Assembly: GCA_028278545.1 (NCBI GenBank)
Contig: JANQED010000132.1
Location: forward strand, 1-64,000
Reading direction: 5' to 3'
From: Anaerolineales bacterium
Lineage (GTDB): Bacteria > Chloroflexota > Anaerolineae > Anaerolineales > UBA11858
DNA length: 64,000 bases
In this document: positions 8,743-17,743 of the stretch, piece by piece
Layout: each line of letters begins with the position of its first letter
How positions within the stretch are numbered: position 1 is the first letter of the stretch
Notes under the pieces: model-generated
The model's input: only the letters and a program-made list of their open reading frames with translations
What the model was told of the DNA's origin: nothing
Database searches by the model: none
Program-made: the position numbers and the translations under genes

Positions 8743-10236
8743 CTACTGTTCCAGCACCACCATAAGCCCGGTCATCAAATCCGCCGTAGAGGGCTGGCGG
8801 CCACCCTCCGCAGCACAGCGTGTTTGGATGGCATCGGTGATGGCTCTGCACATCGCCCCGGCCTTAGTCTCATCCATCCCTGGGAAGCCGAAAGCCAGTA
8901 CGGCGCGTGAATCTTCGGGGTGCAGGCCGCCGTGGATGCCGGTGATGGGCGCGCCGAAGTAAAAGCCCTCGGCATAGTTGCTGATGAGCAGCAAATCACC
9001 CGTCATGGGGCCAGCCAGATTGTTCAGGCGGTGGACAGGATCGCTGTAGAGACGTTCCGGTGGAACGTCTCTACAGGTGACGAACCATTCTTCTAATGAG
9101 GCCATTTCACCTTCTGGCGTCAGCGCGCGATAAGGGGCGTACCAACCATCATTTTCGACATCCCGAATCAGCACCCCTGCTAAAGCACCCTGGACTTCCT
9201 CAGCGTATTTCCCAGTAGTATGAGCTTCCCAAAAAGCACGCCCCACCGAAAGCACGTCCCGTTCAAAATCGGGGACAGCAGCCCATCGCCCCTGGCGGTT
9301 CCGCAGGTAAACATAAGCCAAGCCCCCATTGGAAGCGACCACCGCATCACAATTGGGGTCTTCACCAGGGTAATCGTGGACATCTAATCCCAGCGCATCG
9401 AAAAGATGACCCAGCTCGCGTTCATAGGGAAAAGCCAATCGCAGGGAGTGGCGGTCGTCGGGGATGACTTCGATTTGACCATGGTCGGAGAAGAGGGCAA
9501 CTAGCACGGAGCGATCAGTGGTTAGCGACGCTATCGCATCCCACAGTGCGCCGATCATCGGGTCAACATAGTCAACGAGATAATCCATTTGCGCACCGGG
9601 GCCGTGGATGTGTGACTCGTGGTCCAGGCCCAAGAAGTGGATGGTCAGGATATCAGGCATACCGTGCTTATCCAGGTGATTGAGCGCATCGTCCAAAATA
9701 CGGCGGTCGTATTCTGCGGAACTGAGGCCGAAGAGGTTCCCACCTTTCGTAAAGCGGGCCAGATCGGTCAGCGAGGGCTTAAGCCAGGTTCCCGCGCCGG
9801 CAGCGTACATGTTGCCAGCCACCACTGAACGCCAGCCTCGTTCAGCCAGGTGTTGGTATAGGGTCGGCCTTTGCAGACAGCGGGCTGCCAGGCCATCGGT
9901 AAAGACACGCACAGCGTCATCGACGGCAAGCGTGTCCCCAACGTCGAAGGCGTAGTGCCGCGGCACACCATTGCTGTGAGTCCCGAAACGATCAAAGAAC
10001 TGATTCCCAGGGATGCCATGCTGTGAGGGATGAGCCCCGGTAAAGAGAGAGGCCTGGGAGCAGAAGGTGATGCTGGGAGCGGTCGCCAACACAGGGATTT
10101 GCGCGCGGCACGCAACTTCAGGCCCGCCCAGCAATCGAGAGATATGGGGAATACGATCTTCAGTTAGAGCGCTCTCGAACACATCCCGGCGCAGGCCGTC
10201 TATGTCGATCAAAAGAAGCGCAGGAGAAGATGGCAT
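8743..10236 (-). CDS. alkaline phosphatase superfamily / type I phosphodiesterase-nucleotide pyrophosphatase
   Basis: LLLIDIDGLRRDVF...SLFTGAHPSQHGIPGN...LTIHFLGLDHESHIHGP...ALFSDHGQ. Confidence 0.87.
   Translation of the reverse strand: MPSSPALLLIDIDGLRRDVFESALTEDRIPHISRLLGGPEVACRAQIPVLATAPSITFCSQASLFTGAHPSQHGIPGNQFFDRFGTHSNGVPRHYAFDVGDTLAVDDAVRVFTDGLAARCLQRPTLYQHLAERGWRSVVAGNMYAAGAGTWLKPSLTDLARFTKGGNLFGLSSAEYDRRILDDALNHLDKHGMPDILTIHFLGLDHESHIHGPGAQMDYLVDYVDPMIGALWDAIASLTTDRSVLVALFSDHGQIEVIPDDRHSLRLAFPYERELGHLFDALGLDVHDYPGEDPNCDAVVASNGGLAYVYLRNRQGRWAAVPDFERDVLSVGRAFWEAHTTGKYAEEVQGALAGVLIRDVENDGWYAPYRALTPEGEMASLEEWFVTCRDVPPERLYSDPVHRLNNLAGPMTGDLLLISNYAEGFYFGAPITGIHGGLHPEDSRAVLAFGFPGMDETKAGAMCRAITDAIQTRCAAEGGRQPSTADLMTGLMVVLEQ
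9044..9076. repeat. 33-nt palindromic element inside the CDS
   Basis: CTGTAGAGACGTTCC-GGT-GGAACGTCTCTACAG: perfect 15-bp stem, 3-nt loop. Confidence 0.9.
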
Positions 10237-10242
10237 TACGTC

Positions 10243-10878
10243 TTACTCGACCAAGATCGCTCGCGCAGGGGCGCCATCGCTGCCCTGAATCTTGAGCGGC
10301 AAACAGTAAAGAGCATACTCCCCCTGCTCAACTGCGGAAAGATCGAGGCCCTCCACAGCGATGACCCCGGCGCCTAGCAAAATGCGATGCGTGGGGACGC
10401 CATCTCGGAAAGGCGCGACGGAGAGATAATCCACACCGACGAGCTTGATACCGCGCTTCACCAGCCACTCAGCCGCCCCGGCATCGAGGGCGACGAAATC
10501 CTCCTGGAAGGCCTTCTCCCCCGCGGCCCACCAAGCGGAATTGCGCGTCTTGAGCAACAAGCGCGTGGTCCCGGCGGGGATGTCAGCGGCCTGCAGATCA
10601 GCAGCAGTGATATCCACGCCGACATCTGGCAGATGCACGACCAGGGCCGGGCCAGTCAGCACCTCGAGGGGCAGGGATTCCACTGTTTTCGCCTCCCCAC
10701 CCAAGAAGTGGTAAGGGGCATCCACATGCGTGCCAATGTGCACTGCCGCAGAAAGGTGAGTGACATTGGCATCCGCCCCATCTTCCATCTTGCTGATCCT
10801 TTTGAGTTGAATCTTAGGATCACCCGGCCAAGTGGGCAGATCGGGGCTAATTGTCAAAGAAATATCGTGAATTTGCAT
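10243..10878 (-). CDS. cyclase family protein (kynurenine formamidase-like)
   Basis: MQIHDISLTISPDLPTWPGDP...HIGTHVDAPYHFLGGEAKTVESLPLE. Confidence 0.9.
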   Translation of the reverse strand: MQIHDISLTISPDLPTWPGDPKIQLKRISKMEDGADANVTHLSAAVHIGTHVDAPYHFLGGEAKTVESLPLEVLTGPALVVHLPDVGVDITAADLQAADIPAGTTRLLLKTRNSAWWAAGEKAFQEDFVALDAGAAEWLVKRGIKLVGVDYLSVAPFRDGVPTHRILLGAGVIAVEGLDLSAVEQGEYALYCLPLKIQGSDGAPARAILVE

Positions 10879-10910
10879 GGGCTTCTTTTCCTGAAAGTTG
10901 AAATATTGGG

Positions 10911-12020
10911 CTAACTCCCCAATGTGAGATGTTTCAATGTGAAGCATTCCAACGCCTCGCGGTCGATGGTCACACCCAAGCCGGGGCCTTCGGGGACATT
11001 GATGGTGCTGTCGGGGTTGAGGGAAAACCGCTCATGGGTGATATCTTGGGCATAATAGCGTTCTGTGGCTGAGATATCGCCGGGGAGAGTGAAATTCGGC
11101 AAGGAAGCTAAAGCCAGGTTGGCCGCCCGCCCAATGCCGGTTTCGAGCATCCCGCCGCACCAGACCGGCACATCCTGAGCCTGGCACAAATCATGAATAG
11201 CGACGCCCTGGCTGATCCCGCCGACCCGGCCTTGTTTGATATTGACAATCCGGCAGGCGCCCATCTCCAGAGCCTGGCGGGCGTGCCGAGGCGCGGTGAT
11301 GCTCTCGTCCAGGCACAAGGGTGTGCGGAATCCCTCCTGCAATTTGGCGTGATCCCAGAGATCATCCTCCGCCAGGGGCTGCTCAATGAGCAGCAGGTCA
11401 TAGTCATCCAACGGCAGCAGAGAGGCAGCGGTGTCCAGCGTGTATGCGGAGTTAGCATCCACCTGCAAGCGCAAATCGGGGTATCGCTCCCGAACAGCCT
11501 GCACCTCACTGACATCTCGTCCGGGTTTGATTTTGAGTTTGACGCGCCGGTATCCTTGAGAGAGATAGGCATCGACGGTTCGGACGAGCGCTTCGGGAGA
11601 TTCTTGCAATCCTACCGAGACTCCAACGTCTACGCGGGTGCGACTGCCCCCCAGGAGTTGGTAGAGCGGACTCCCTTGAGCCTGGCCCTGCAAATCCCAG
11701 AGGGCCATCTCTACCCCGGCTTTGGCCATTTGATGACCACGCACATGAGCAACACGCTGCTGAAACTCCGCTGCGTCTCGAATTTCCTTCCCTAGGATTT
11801 CGGGGAGGAGGAACTCAGTCAAGATGTGCCAGGCAGTTCCACAGGTTTCCCAGGCATAACCAGGATCCCGGTCAGCGACACACTCGCCCCAGCCGACCAA
11901 TCCTTCCGCTTTCGCTTCGATCAGAATGCAGTCGCGAGTATCAACGCGCCCGAAAGAGGTCTCGAAAGGGGCAACCAGAGGCATGCGCAGGTAGTAGAGG
12001 GTGATTTGATCGATTTTCAT
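10911..12020 (-). CDS. menC: o-succinylbenzoate synthase / N-succinylamino acid racemase family (enolase superfamily)
   Basis: PLVAPFETSFGRV...GWGECVA...VKLKIKPGRD...LLIEQPL...CLDESI...NIKQGRVGG...GGMLETGIGRAANLALA. Confidence 0.88.
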   Translation of the reverse strand: MKIDQITLYYLRMPLVAPFETSFGRVDTRDCILIEAKAEGLVGWGECVADRDPGYAWETCGTAWHILTEFLLPEILGKEIRDAAEFQQRVAHVRGHQMAKAGVEMALWDLQGQAQGSPLYQLLGGSRTRVDVGVSVGLQESPEALVRTVDAYLSQGYRRVKLKIKPGRDVSEVQAVRERYPDLRLQVDANSAYTLDTAASLLPLDDYDLLLIEQPLAEDDLWDHAKLQEGFRTPLCLDESITAPRHARQALEMGACRIVNIKQGRVGGISQGVAIHDLCQAQDVPVWCGGMLETGIGRAANLALASLPNFTLPGDISATERYYAQDITHERFSLNPDSTINVPEGPGLGVTIDREALECFTLKHLTLGS

Positions 12021-12030
12021 GGTTTTTGTT

Positions 12031-12092
12031 GGAGGTTGAGATTGGAAGTTAGAGATTGGAGGTTAGAAGTTAGAGGTTGGAGAGGAGAGAGG
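12031..12092. repeat. degenerate heptanucleotide tandem repeat (ARRTTRG)n
   Basis: AGATTGG AAGTTAG AGATTGG AGGTTAG AAGTTAG AGGTTGG contiguous 7-mers. Confidence 0.85.
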
Positions 12093-12096
12093 TCGC

Positions 12097-12969
12097 CTAT
12101 AACTGGGCCTCTCCGTGACTGAGAACATAATAGCTGCGCGACCGAGCTCCGGGCACGAAGACGAAGTCAGAGGCGATATAGCCACCAGCGAATGATCCTT
12201 CAAATATCTCCCGGGTATGCAAACGCCAGGCTAAGGCCAAGTCAGGTGAGGCTTCTTTGAGCGCCAGGAAGTCGGGGGGGATCTCAACCAAAAATTGGGG
12301 CACAGGGGATTGGGGCAGCGGGGGAGAATCAGCAAGAGGCTCCAAAAAGCCATCTTCACGAATCTTGGCCGGGTAGAGCACTACTGCCCCGGCACCTGTG
12401 AAATGGTCCAAACTCAGGCGACGGCGTTTCTTTTGGTCTAATCGTTCCTCTACGCGTGGGGTATTCAGCCACCAGTCCACCTTGAAACGGTCAGATGGCA
12501 GGCCGACGTTTAGACCGTCGCGCATCTCACCATAGTATTCTCGGATATAAGTGTTGCAAACTGCGCCCAACTTGGCGATATTCAAATTTGCATTTCTACT
12601 TTGTAATGGATCATACGTCCAGTTGATGTGCTCGAGGCCCTGGCCGCGCACGATTCGCCGTTGAGCGCACTTGAGGGTATATCCAAGACCGCGGTCGCGA
12701 TAATCTGGGTGGATACTGGCCATGTGGGAAGCGTGTTTCAGGCGAGGCTGCCCTGATGTCACTTCTATCCCCGGAAAACCGAACACAAACCCGACCAACT
12801 GATCTCCATCAAAAGCCCCAATCAACAACCCGCCATTATTCGTAACCGCCCGAAGCATATGCACGGGTACGATTTCTGTTTCATCCCCCGGCCATACCAG
12901 CCGTTCCAACTCCTCCACGGCAGCCATTTCATCAGGGGTATCTAGAACACGGATATCTAACGCTGCCAT
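12097..12969 (-). CDS. GNAT family N-acyltransferase
   Basis: GGLLIGAFDGDQLVGFVFGFPG...HASHMASIHPDYRDRGLGYTLKCAQRR; start set at ATG 12969. Confidence 0.82.
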   Translation of the reverse strand: MAALDIRVLDTPDEMAAVEELERLVWPGDETEIVPVHMLRAVTNNGGLLIGAFDGDQLVGFVFGFPGIEVTSGQPRLKHASHMASIHPDYRDRGLGYTLKCAQRRIVRGQGLEHINWTYDPLQSRNANLNIAKLGAVCNTYIREYYGEMRDGLNVGLPSDRFKVDWWLNTPRVEERLDQKKRRRLSLDHFTGAGAVVLYPAKIREDGFLEPLADSPPLPQSPVPQFLVEIPPDFLALKEASPDLALAWRLHTREIFEGSFAGGYIASDFVFVPGARSRSYYVLSHGEAQL

Positions 12970-12970
12970 A

Positions 12971-13909
12971 TCAATTTCGCCGACGAAAAGCAGTGCGCAA
13001 GAAATGTAAACGCCAGTCTCGCCCTTCAAGGTAAGCCAGCCGATGAGAGAAGCGCGAGGGCATCAGATTAAATACGCGCGGGATGGTGTCTAGCTGGCAG
13101 GTACGATTGGCGGCCATATAATCGATCCAATAGACGGATGCAGGCGATGCAGGCAACACATACTCGAGAAGCACCGTCAAAGCCCGTAAATAGGGAGGGG
13201 AAACCGACAGGATCGTCCGTCTGCTGCCAAGCACCCCCATAATGATCATCACCACCTCACGCAAGGGCAGATATTCCGGGCCTCCGATCTCATAAACCTG
13301 ACGACGGGTATCATCATCTTCCAACGCCCAGGCCAGACAGGTAACTAAGTCTTCTACCCACAGCGGCTGAATGAGGGTATCACCATCTCCAGGGACAAAG
13401 AAAACAAAGGGGGTCGATGACAATAATTGGGCCAGGCTGATCGAAAAGCCATCATCAGGGCCAAAGACAACCGCGGTGCGCATGATGGTGTAATCGATCT
13501 CGCTGCGGCGGAGTTGCTCTTCAGCAATCGCTTTGGCTTTGAAGATCGGGTATGCAGAAGCCCGATCTGCACCTAAATGGCTGAGATAAAAGAAACGATC
13601 TACGCCGGCATCCAGGGCGGCATTCAGCACAGTTTGAGTCCCCCTGACATCGACATCCAAGAGATCAGCTTCCGCCCCTCTGCGCTCCACACCGGCCAGG
13701 TGATAGATCGTATCTACCCCGACCATCGCGGCTCGCAAACCGCGTTCATCTCCCAGACCGGCAACCGCTACTTCTACTGGGACACCGAGCGGAAGGCGCG
13801 GCGATCTCCGTGATGGCCGGATCAGAGTGCGCACTTGATGACCAGCCTCCACGAGATGGCGGATCAACGCCTGGCCGATGAAACCAGTCCCACCGGTAAC
13901 AAGGATCAT
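12971..13909 (-). CDS. NAD(P)-dependent sugar epimerase-like protein (atypical SDR)
   Basis: MILVTGGTGFIGQALIRHLVEAGHQVRTLIR...IYHLAGVE...RTAVVFGP. Confidence 0.9.
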   Translation of the reverse strand: MILVTGGTGFIGQALIRHLVEAGHQVRTLIRPSRRSPRLPLGVPVEVAVAGLGDERGLRAAMVGVDTIYHLAGVERRGAEADLLDVDVRGTQTVLNAALDAGVDRFFYLSHLGADRASAYPIFKAKAIAEEQLRRSEIDYTIMRTAVVFGPDDGFSISLAQLLSSTPFVFFVPGDGDTLIQPLWVEDLVTCLAWALEDDDTRRQVYEIGGPEYLPLREVVMIIMGVLGSRRTILSVSPPYLRALTVLLEYVLPASPASVYWIDYMAANRTCQLDTIPRVFNLMPSRFSHRLAYLEGRDWRLHFLRTAFRRRN

Positions 13910-14046
13910 GGCCGAGATTATAGCATGTCGGGCCTGGCATGGGCCTTGCAACACATCATTGGGCAGGTCAATAGCTTGGAAGCTGCACAATCTAACTTCC
14001 AAGCCGAATAGCCACTAAATTTACAGTACGATCAAACGCTACTACC

Positions 14047-15285
14047 ATGAACCGTATCGGATTTCACTATTTTCCCGACTTCCACCACTACCAGCAAAGC
14101 GACCTTGAAACCTGGCTGCCCAGACTGAAAAATCTAGGCGCCAGTTGGCTGGTCTTGCACACGCCAGTCACACGAGCGCTCCCAGAAAGCTTCATCCAAG
14201 GGCTGCTCGAGGCAGATATCGAGCCAATTCTGGATTTCCAGTTCTCTCCTGAAAAGATGCCTTCATTGGAAGATTTCGAACTGTTCTTCAGGATATACGC
14301 TCGATGGGGTATCAAATACACGGTCTGGCTGGATCGGCCTAATATGCAAAACACCTGGGGGGGGTCATCCTGGGCTCAGAGCGACCTAGTGGAACGCTTT
14401 CTCGATCTACACCTGCCATTGGGGGAAGCCTGTGTTAAAGCCGGGCTGACCCCCATTTTGTCTCCCTTGCAGCCCGGCGGTGATTATTGGGACACGTCCT
14501 TCCTCAAAGCCGCTTTAGAGGGCATACAGAGACGCGGACATCAGGCTCTCATCGACAAACTCATCCTGGGAGCTTATGCCTGGGATGCTGATCACTCGCT
14601 CAACTATGGCAAGGGAGGTCCCGAAAGCTGGCCGGGGGCGCGTCCATATTTCACACCCAAGGGCGAGCAAGATCAGCTTGGTTTTCGCATCTTCGATTGG
14701 TATGACGCCATCGTTAAATCGGTGCTGCTCGAGTCGCGGCCAATTTTCTTGTTTGGATTGGGAAGCCCTACAGAAACACAGAAGACCTTGCACATCGCCC
14801 AGTTGTTGAGCGGGGAGAAGGCCGAGGGGTTAGAGCCTATCCCGGAATTTGTGTTGGGAGGCGCGTTTTGGCTGCTGTCTGCCCCCGAGGGGAGTCAACA
14901 TGCCCCCCAAGCCTGGTATCAGCCCAACGGAGAGACACTGCCGATTGTCGAAGAGATGCTTCACTGGCAGGGAAGCCATCCAAAACAGGTCCCACCCTCC
15001 CCGAGGGAGTCCCATCTCATCTCTCATTATGTATTGCTGCCGTCTTACGAATGGGGCGTCCCCGATTACCATCTAGATGCCCTGCGCCCATATATCAAAG
15101 CCCACCAACCGACCGTCGGATTTTCGATGCAGGAGGCGGCAAAAGCCCGTAGGGTGACCGTAATCGGATCGCCAGCAGAGTACCCCGAAAAAGCAATCCG
15201 GCAGCTACGTTCCAATGGCTGCGTCGTGGAACGGGTCGAGGGCGATGGCATAACTCTTGCATCAAAAATAGCCAAGCTGACTTAG
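14047..15285 (+). CDS. conserved hypothetical protein, TIM-barrel/glycoside-hydrolase-like
   Basis: 412-aa ORF; 'IGFHYFPDFHHYQQSDLETWLPRLKNLGASWLVLHTP' resembles the start of GH-type barrels. Confidence 0.65.
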   Translation: MNRIGFHYFPDFHHYQQSDLETWLPRLKNLGASWLVLHTPVTRALPESFIQGLLEADIEPILDFQFSPEKMPSLEDFELFFRIYARWGIKYTVWLDRPNMQNTWGGSSWAQSDLVERFLDLHLPLGEACVKAGLTPILSPLQPGGDYWDTSFLKAALEGIQRRGHQALIDKLILGAYAWDADHSLNYGKGGPESWPGARPYFTPKGEQDQLGFRIFDWYDAIVKSVLLESRPIFLFGLGSPTETQKTLHIAQLLSGEKAEGLEPIPEFVLGGAFWLLSAPEGSQHAPQAWYQPNGETLPIVEEMLHWQGSHPKQVPPSPRESHLISHYVLLPSYEWGVPDYHLDALRPYIKAHQPTVGFSMQEAAKARRVTVIGSPAEYPEKAIRQLRSNGCVVERVEGDGITLASKIAKLT

Positions 15286-15306
15286 CTTGACAAGCGGAGC
15301 AAAAAC

Positions 15307-16470
15307 ATGGATACGAACTCTCATACAGCCCCAACAAAACCGACCCAAATTGCCCAGCAGATGCATCAACCGCGCATCAAAGTCCTCGGCTTAGGCGGCG
15401 GCGGCAGCAATGCTGTCGACCGCATGTTGGAGCTAGACCTGCGCGGGGTGGAATTTATCGTTGCAAACACCGACCTCCAGGCGCTCAGATACAGCAAGGC
15501 CCCTACGACGATCCAGCTTGGACCCAAATCAACGCGAGGCTTAGGCGCTGGGGGGCAGTCTTCGGTAGGGGAAGCTGCCGCCATCGAAAGCCGCAACGAG
15601 CTGGCAGATGCGCTAAAGGGGGCAGACATGGTCTTCTTGACCGCAGGCATGGGCGGAGGCACAGGCACGGGGGCGATCCCCATTGTTGCCGAGATCGCCA
15701 AAGCCCAAGATGTGGTCACGATTGCTGTTGTGACGACCCCTTTCTCCTTTGAGATGGGCCGCCGCCAACTAAACGCCATGGAGGGGCTCAAAAAATTGCA
15801 GCAGCACGCCGACACGTTGATCACAATCCCCAACGACCGCCTGCTCTATGCCACGCCCAAAGATTTGCCCCTGGATACAGCCTTCAGGCTGGCAGACGAT
15901 GTGCTCCGCCAGGCGGTGCAAAGCATCACAGAGCTGATCACCGAACCTGGCCTGATTAACGTTGATTTCGCCCACATCCGCCGTATGATGCACTTGGGCG
16001 GCGGGGCTTTGATGGCAATCGGCTATGGCAAAGGAGAAAACAAAGCTCTCAAGGCCGTCCAACAGGCCCTGGAACACCCCCTGCTCGAAACCGTTTCCCT
16101 TCATCGAGCCGCTGGCGTGATCGCTAATTTCACCGCCAGTGATGAACTGACCCTGATAGAGGTCAGCGAGGCGCTGCTTTTCTTGCAAGAGCAGGCCAAC
16201 CCGGACACGGAAGTGGTTCTAGGAACGACTCCCAAGGAGCACATGGGAGATCGGGTACAGGTCAACTTGGTAGTGACCGGCCTGGGAGCCCCCACCCTGG
16301 AAGAGGTGCTTTTGGGCGCAGAGCAGCCCCACCAGGATGTCAAAACCGTCCAGGTTCCCGATCCATCTTCCCAAAACCAGGCAGTTACGCACCCCATTCC
16401 ATCGATCATTTCATCGGATCTGGATATCCCTGCCTTTCTACGACGTCAAAGCCGCGTCATCGGCGGGTAA
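15307..16470 (+). CDS. ftsZ: cell division protein FtsZ
   Basis: VLGLGGGGSNAVDRM, GMGGGTGTGAIP tubulin signature, C-terminal conserved peptide DLDIPAFLRRQ. Confidence 0.95.
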   Translation: MDTNSHTAPTKPTQIAQQMHQPRIKVLGLGGGGSNAVDRMLELDLRGVEFIVANTDLQALRYSKAPTTIQLGPKSTRGLGAGGQSSVGEAAAIESRNELADALKGADMVFLTAGMGGGTGTGAIPIVAEIAKAQDVVTIAVVTTPFSFEMGRRQLNAMEGLKKLQQHADTLITIPNDRLLYATPKDLPLDTAFRLADDVLRQAVQSITELITEPGLINVDFAHIRRMMHLGGGALMAIGYGKGENKALKAVQQALEHPLLETVSLHRAAGVIANFTASDELTLIEVSEALLFLQEQANPDTEVVLGTTPKEHMGDRVQVNLVVTGLGAPTLEEVLLGAEQPHQDVKTVQVPDPSSQNQAVTHPIPSIISSDLDIPAFLRRQSRVIGG

Positions 16471-16493
16471 GCACCAGAGGATAGGTTCGCATT

Positions 16494-16739
16494 GTGGACG
16501 CAAAAACGATCAAAACAATCACCAAGCAGGTCTCTCGAAAATTCCCTGACGTGTCGAATATCAAACCCCAGGTGAAGAAGCAACCTCAACCAAAGAACGT
16601 CAAGGGAGATGGGCCCCCAAACTACTTGTTGCTCTATAAAACACAGAGTAAAGGGCCAAAGGGAAAGACCATCCCCCGGGTAGTGAGAGTAGTCGTCTCT
16701 CCCCAGGGGAAAGTCCTAAAAATGACAACCTCGAAATAG
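16494..16739 (+). CDS. small basic hypothetical protein
   Basis: 81 aa, GTG start, immediately downstream of ftsZ on the same strand. Confidence 0.55.
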   Translation: MDAKTIKTITKQVSRKFPDVSNIKPQVKKQPQPKNVKGDGPPNYLLLYKTQSKGPKGKTIPRVVRVVVSPQGKVLKMTTSK

Positions 16740-16749
16740 AGAATTGCTC

Positions 16750-16962
16750 ATGAGTGTATTGCAACGCATCGAACTCAGCTTTTGGCATAACGTCATCCCG
16801 CTAATCCGGAGATCGAAGCTGATCCGCATTAGCTTCCAGTTCCTGTACATCGTCTTTCGCAAGGAACTGCTGAGAAGTGTTGTGATCCCCACTGCCCTAT
16901 CGGCGGCATTGGGGTTAATGCTTGGATACCTCGGCGGCTTGATTAGCGCAATTTTGCAATAA
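16750..16962 (+). CDS. small hypothetical membrane protein
   Basis: ATG 16750; C-terminal hydrophobic segment SAALGLMLGYLGGLISAIL. Confidence 0.5.
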   Translation: MSVLQRIELSFWHNVIPLIRRSKLIRISFQFLYIVFRKELLRSVVIPTALSAALGLMLGYLGGLISAILQ

Positions 16963-16987
16963 AGATGACGCCCAAACCGAACCAGCT

Positions 16988-17740
16988 ATGAAAATCTTGC
17001 GACTATCTACATTTCTAGTCATCCTCGTCCTCTCCACGATCCATGGATTTTCATTGGGGGCCAGCCAGGGCTTTGATTTGCTCGATGGAATAACCGCTGA
17101 GGGACCCTTTGTCGAAGATGTGCTTGCAGAACCGCTTCCAAGCACACCTACAATGGATATCCTCCCGCATAGGAATATCCTCATCATCGGCGTGGATCAG
17201 GTAACCGATCCAGTCGTTCTCCTAGAAGGGGTTTGGCTACTGATCTTCCATCGCGACACCCCCGAAATCGAAATCATTCCCATCTTTCCAACCATATCTG
17301 GGGACGATCCATTGCAAGATCATAAGCTCGCAGGCCATTTCAAGCTCAACTCCGAAGGGGGGCCGGACGAGGACTTTCTGGACATATTGAGAGAGCGAGA
17401 GATCCTCTGGCACAACTATGTACTGCTCGACGAACGGGCTTTGAATGCAATTACAGACCGGATGGAACTCCCTAGAGCGCGAACCAGTGAGTATCTTCAA
17501 CACTGGAATGATGATGCACTTGTATCACTCACCGGTCAAATTGCGCTATTCGACCAGCTATGTCAGAGCTTTGCCCAGCGCGAACATTCAAAAAGCATTT
17601 CCTCTTTCATCAATAATCTGGCACCATTTCTGGTCACAGATGTGCCTCCGGAAGAGATCGCTGACGATTGGCGACTCTTGAGGACCTATGGAGAAAACCT
17701 GCGCTGCGTCTTCCCGACGCTGACTGCCCCCCAAGATTAA
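16988..17740 (+). CDS. secreted protein with weak LytR-CpsA-Psr-like N-terminal motif
   Basis: Signal peptide; 'RNILIIGVDQ...LLEGVWLLIFHRDTPEIEIIPIFPTI' resembles an LCP start; catalytic Arg motifs not seen. Confidence 0.55.
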   Translation: MKILRLSTFLVILVLSTIHGFSLGASQGFDLLDGITAEGPFVEDVLAEPLPSTPTMDILPHRNILIIGVDQVTDPVVLLEGVWLLIFHRDTPEIEIIPIFPTISGDDPLQDHKLAGHFKLNSEGGPDEDFLDILREREILWHNYVLLDERALNAITDRMELPRARTSEYLQHWNDDALVSLTGQIALFDQLCQSFAQREHSKSISSFINNLAPFLVTDVPPEEIADDWRLLRTYGENLRCVFPTLTAPQD

Positions 17741-17743
17741 AAT

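Noticed and set aside
9044-9076. Hairpin as a transcription terminator
   Set aside because: It lies in the middle of an intact ORF and has no T-tract on either strand.
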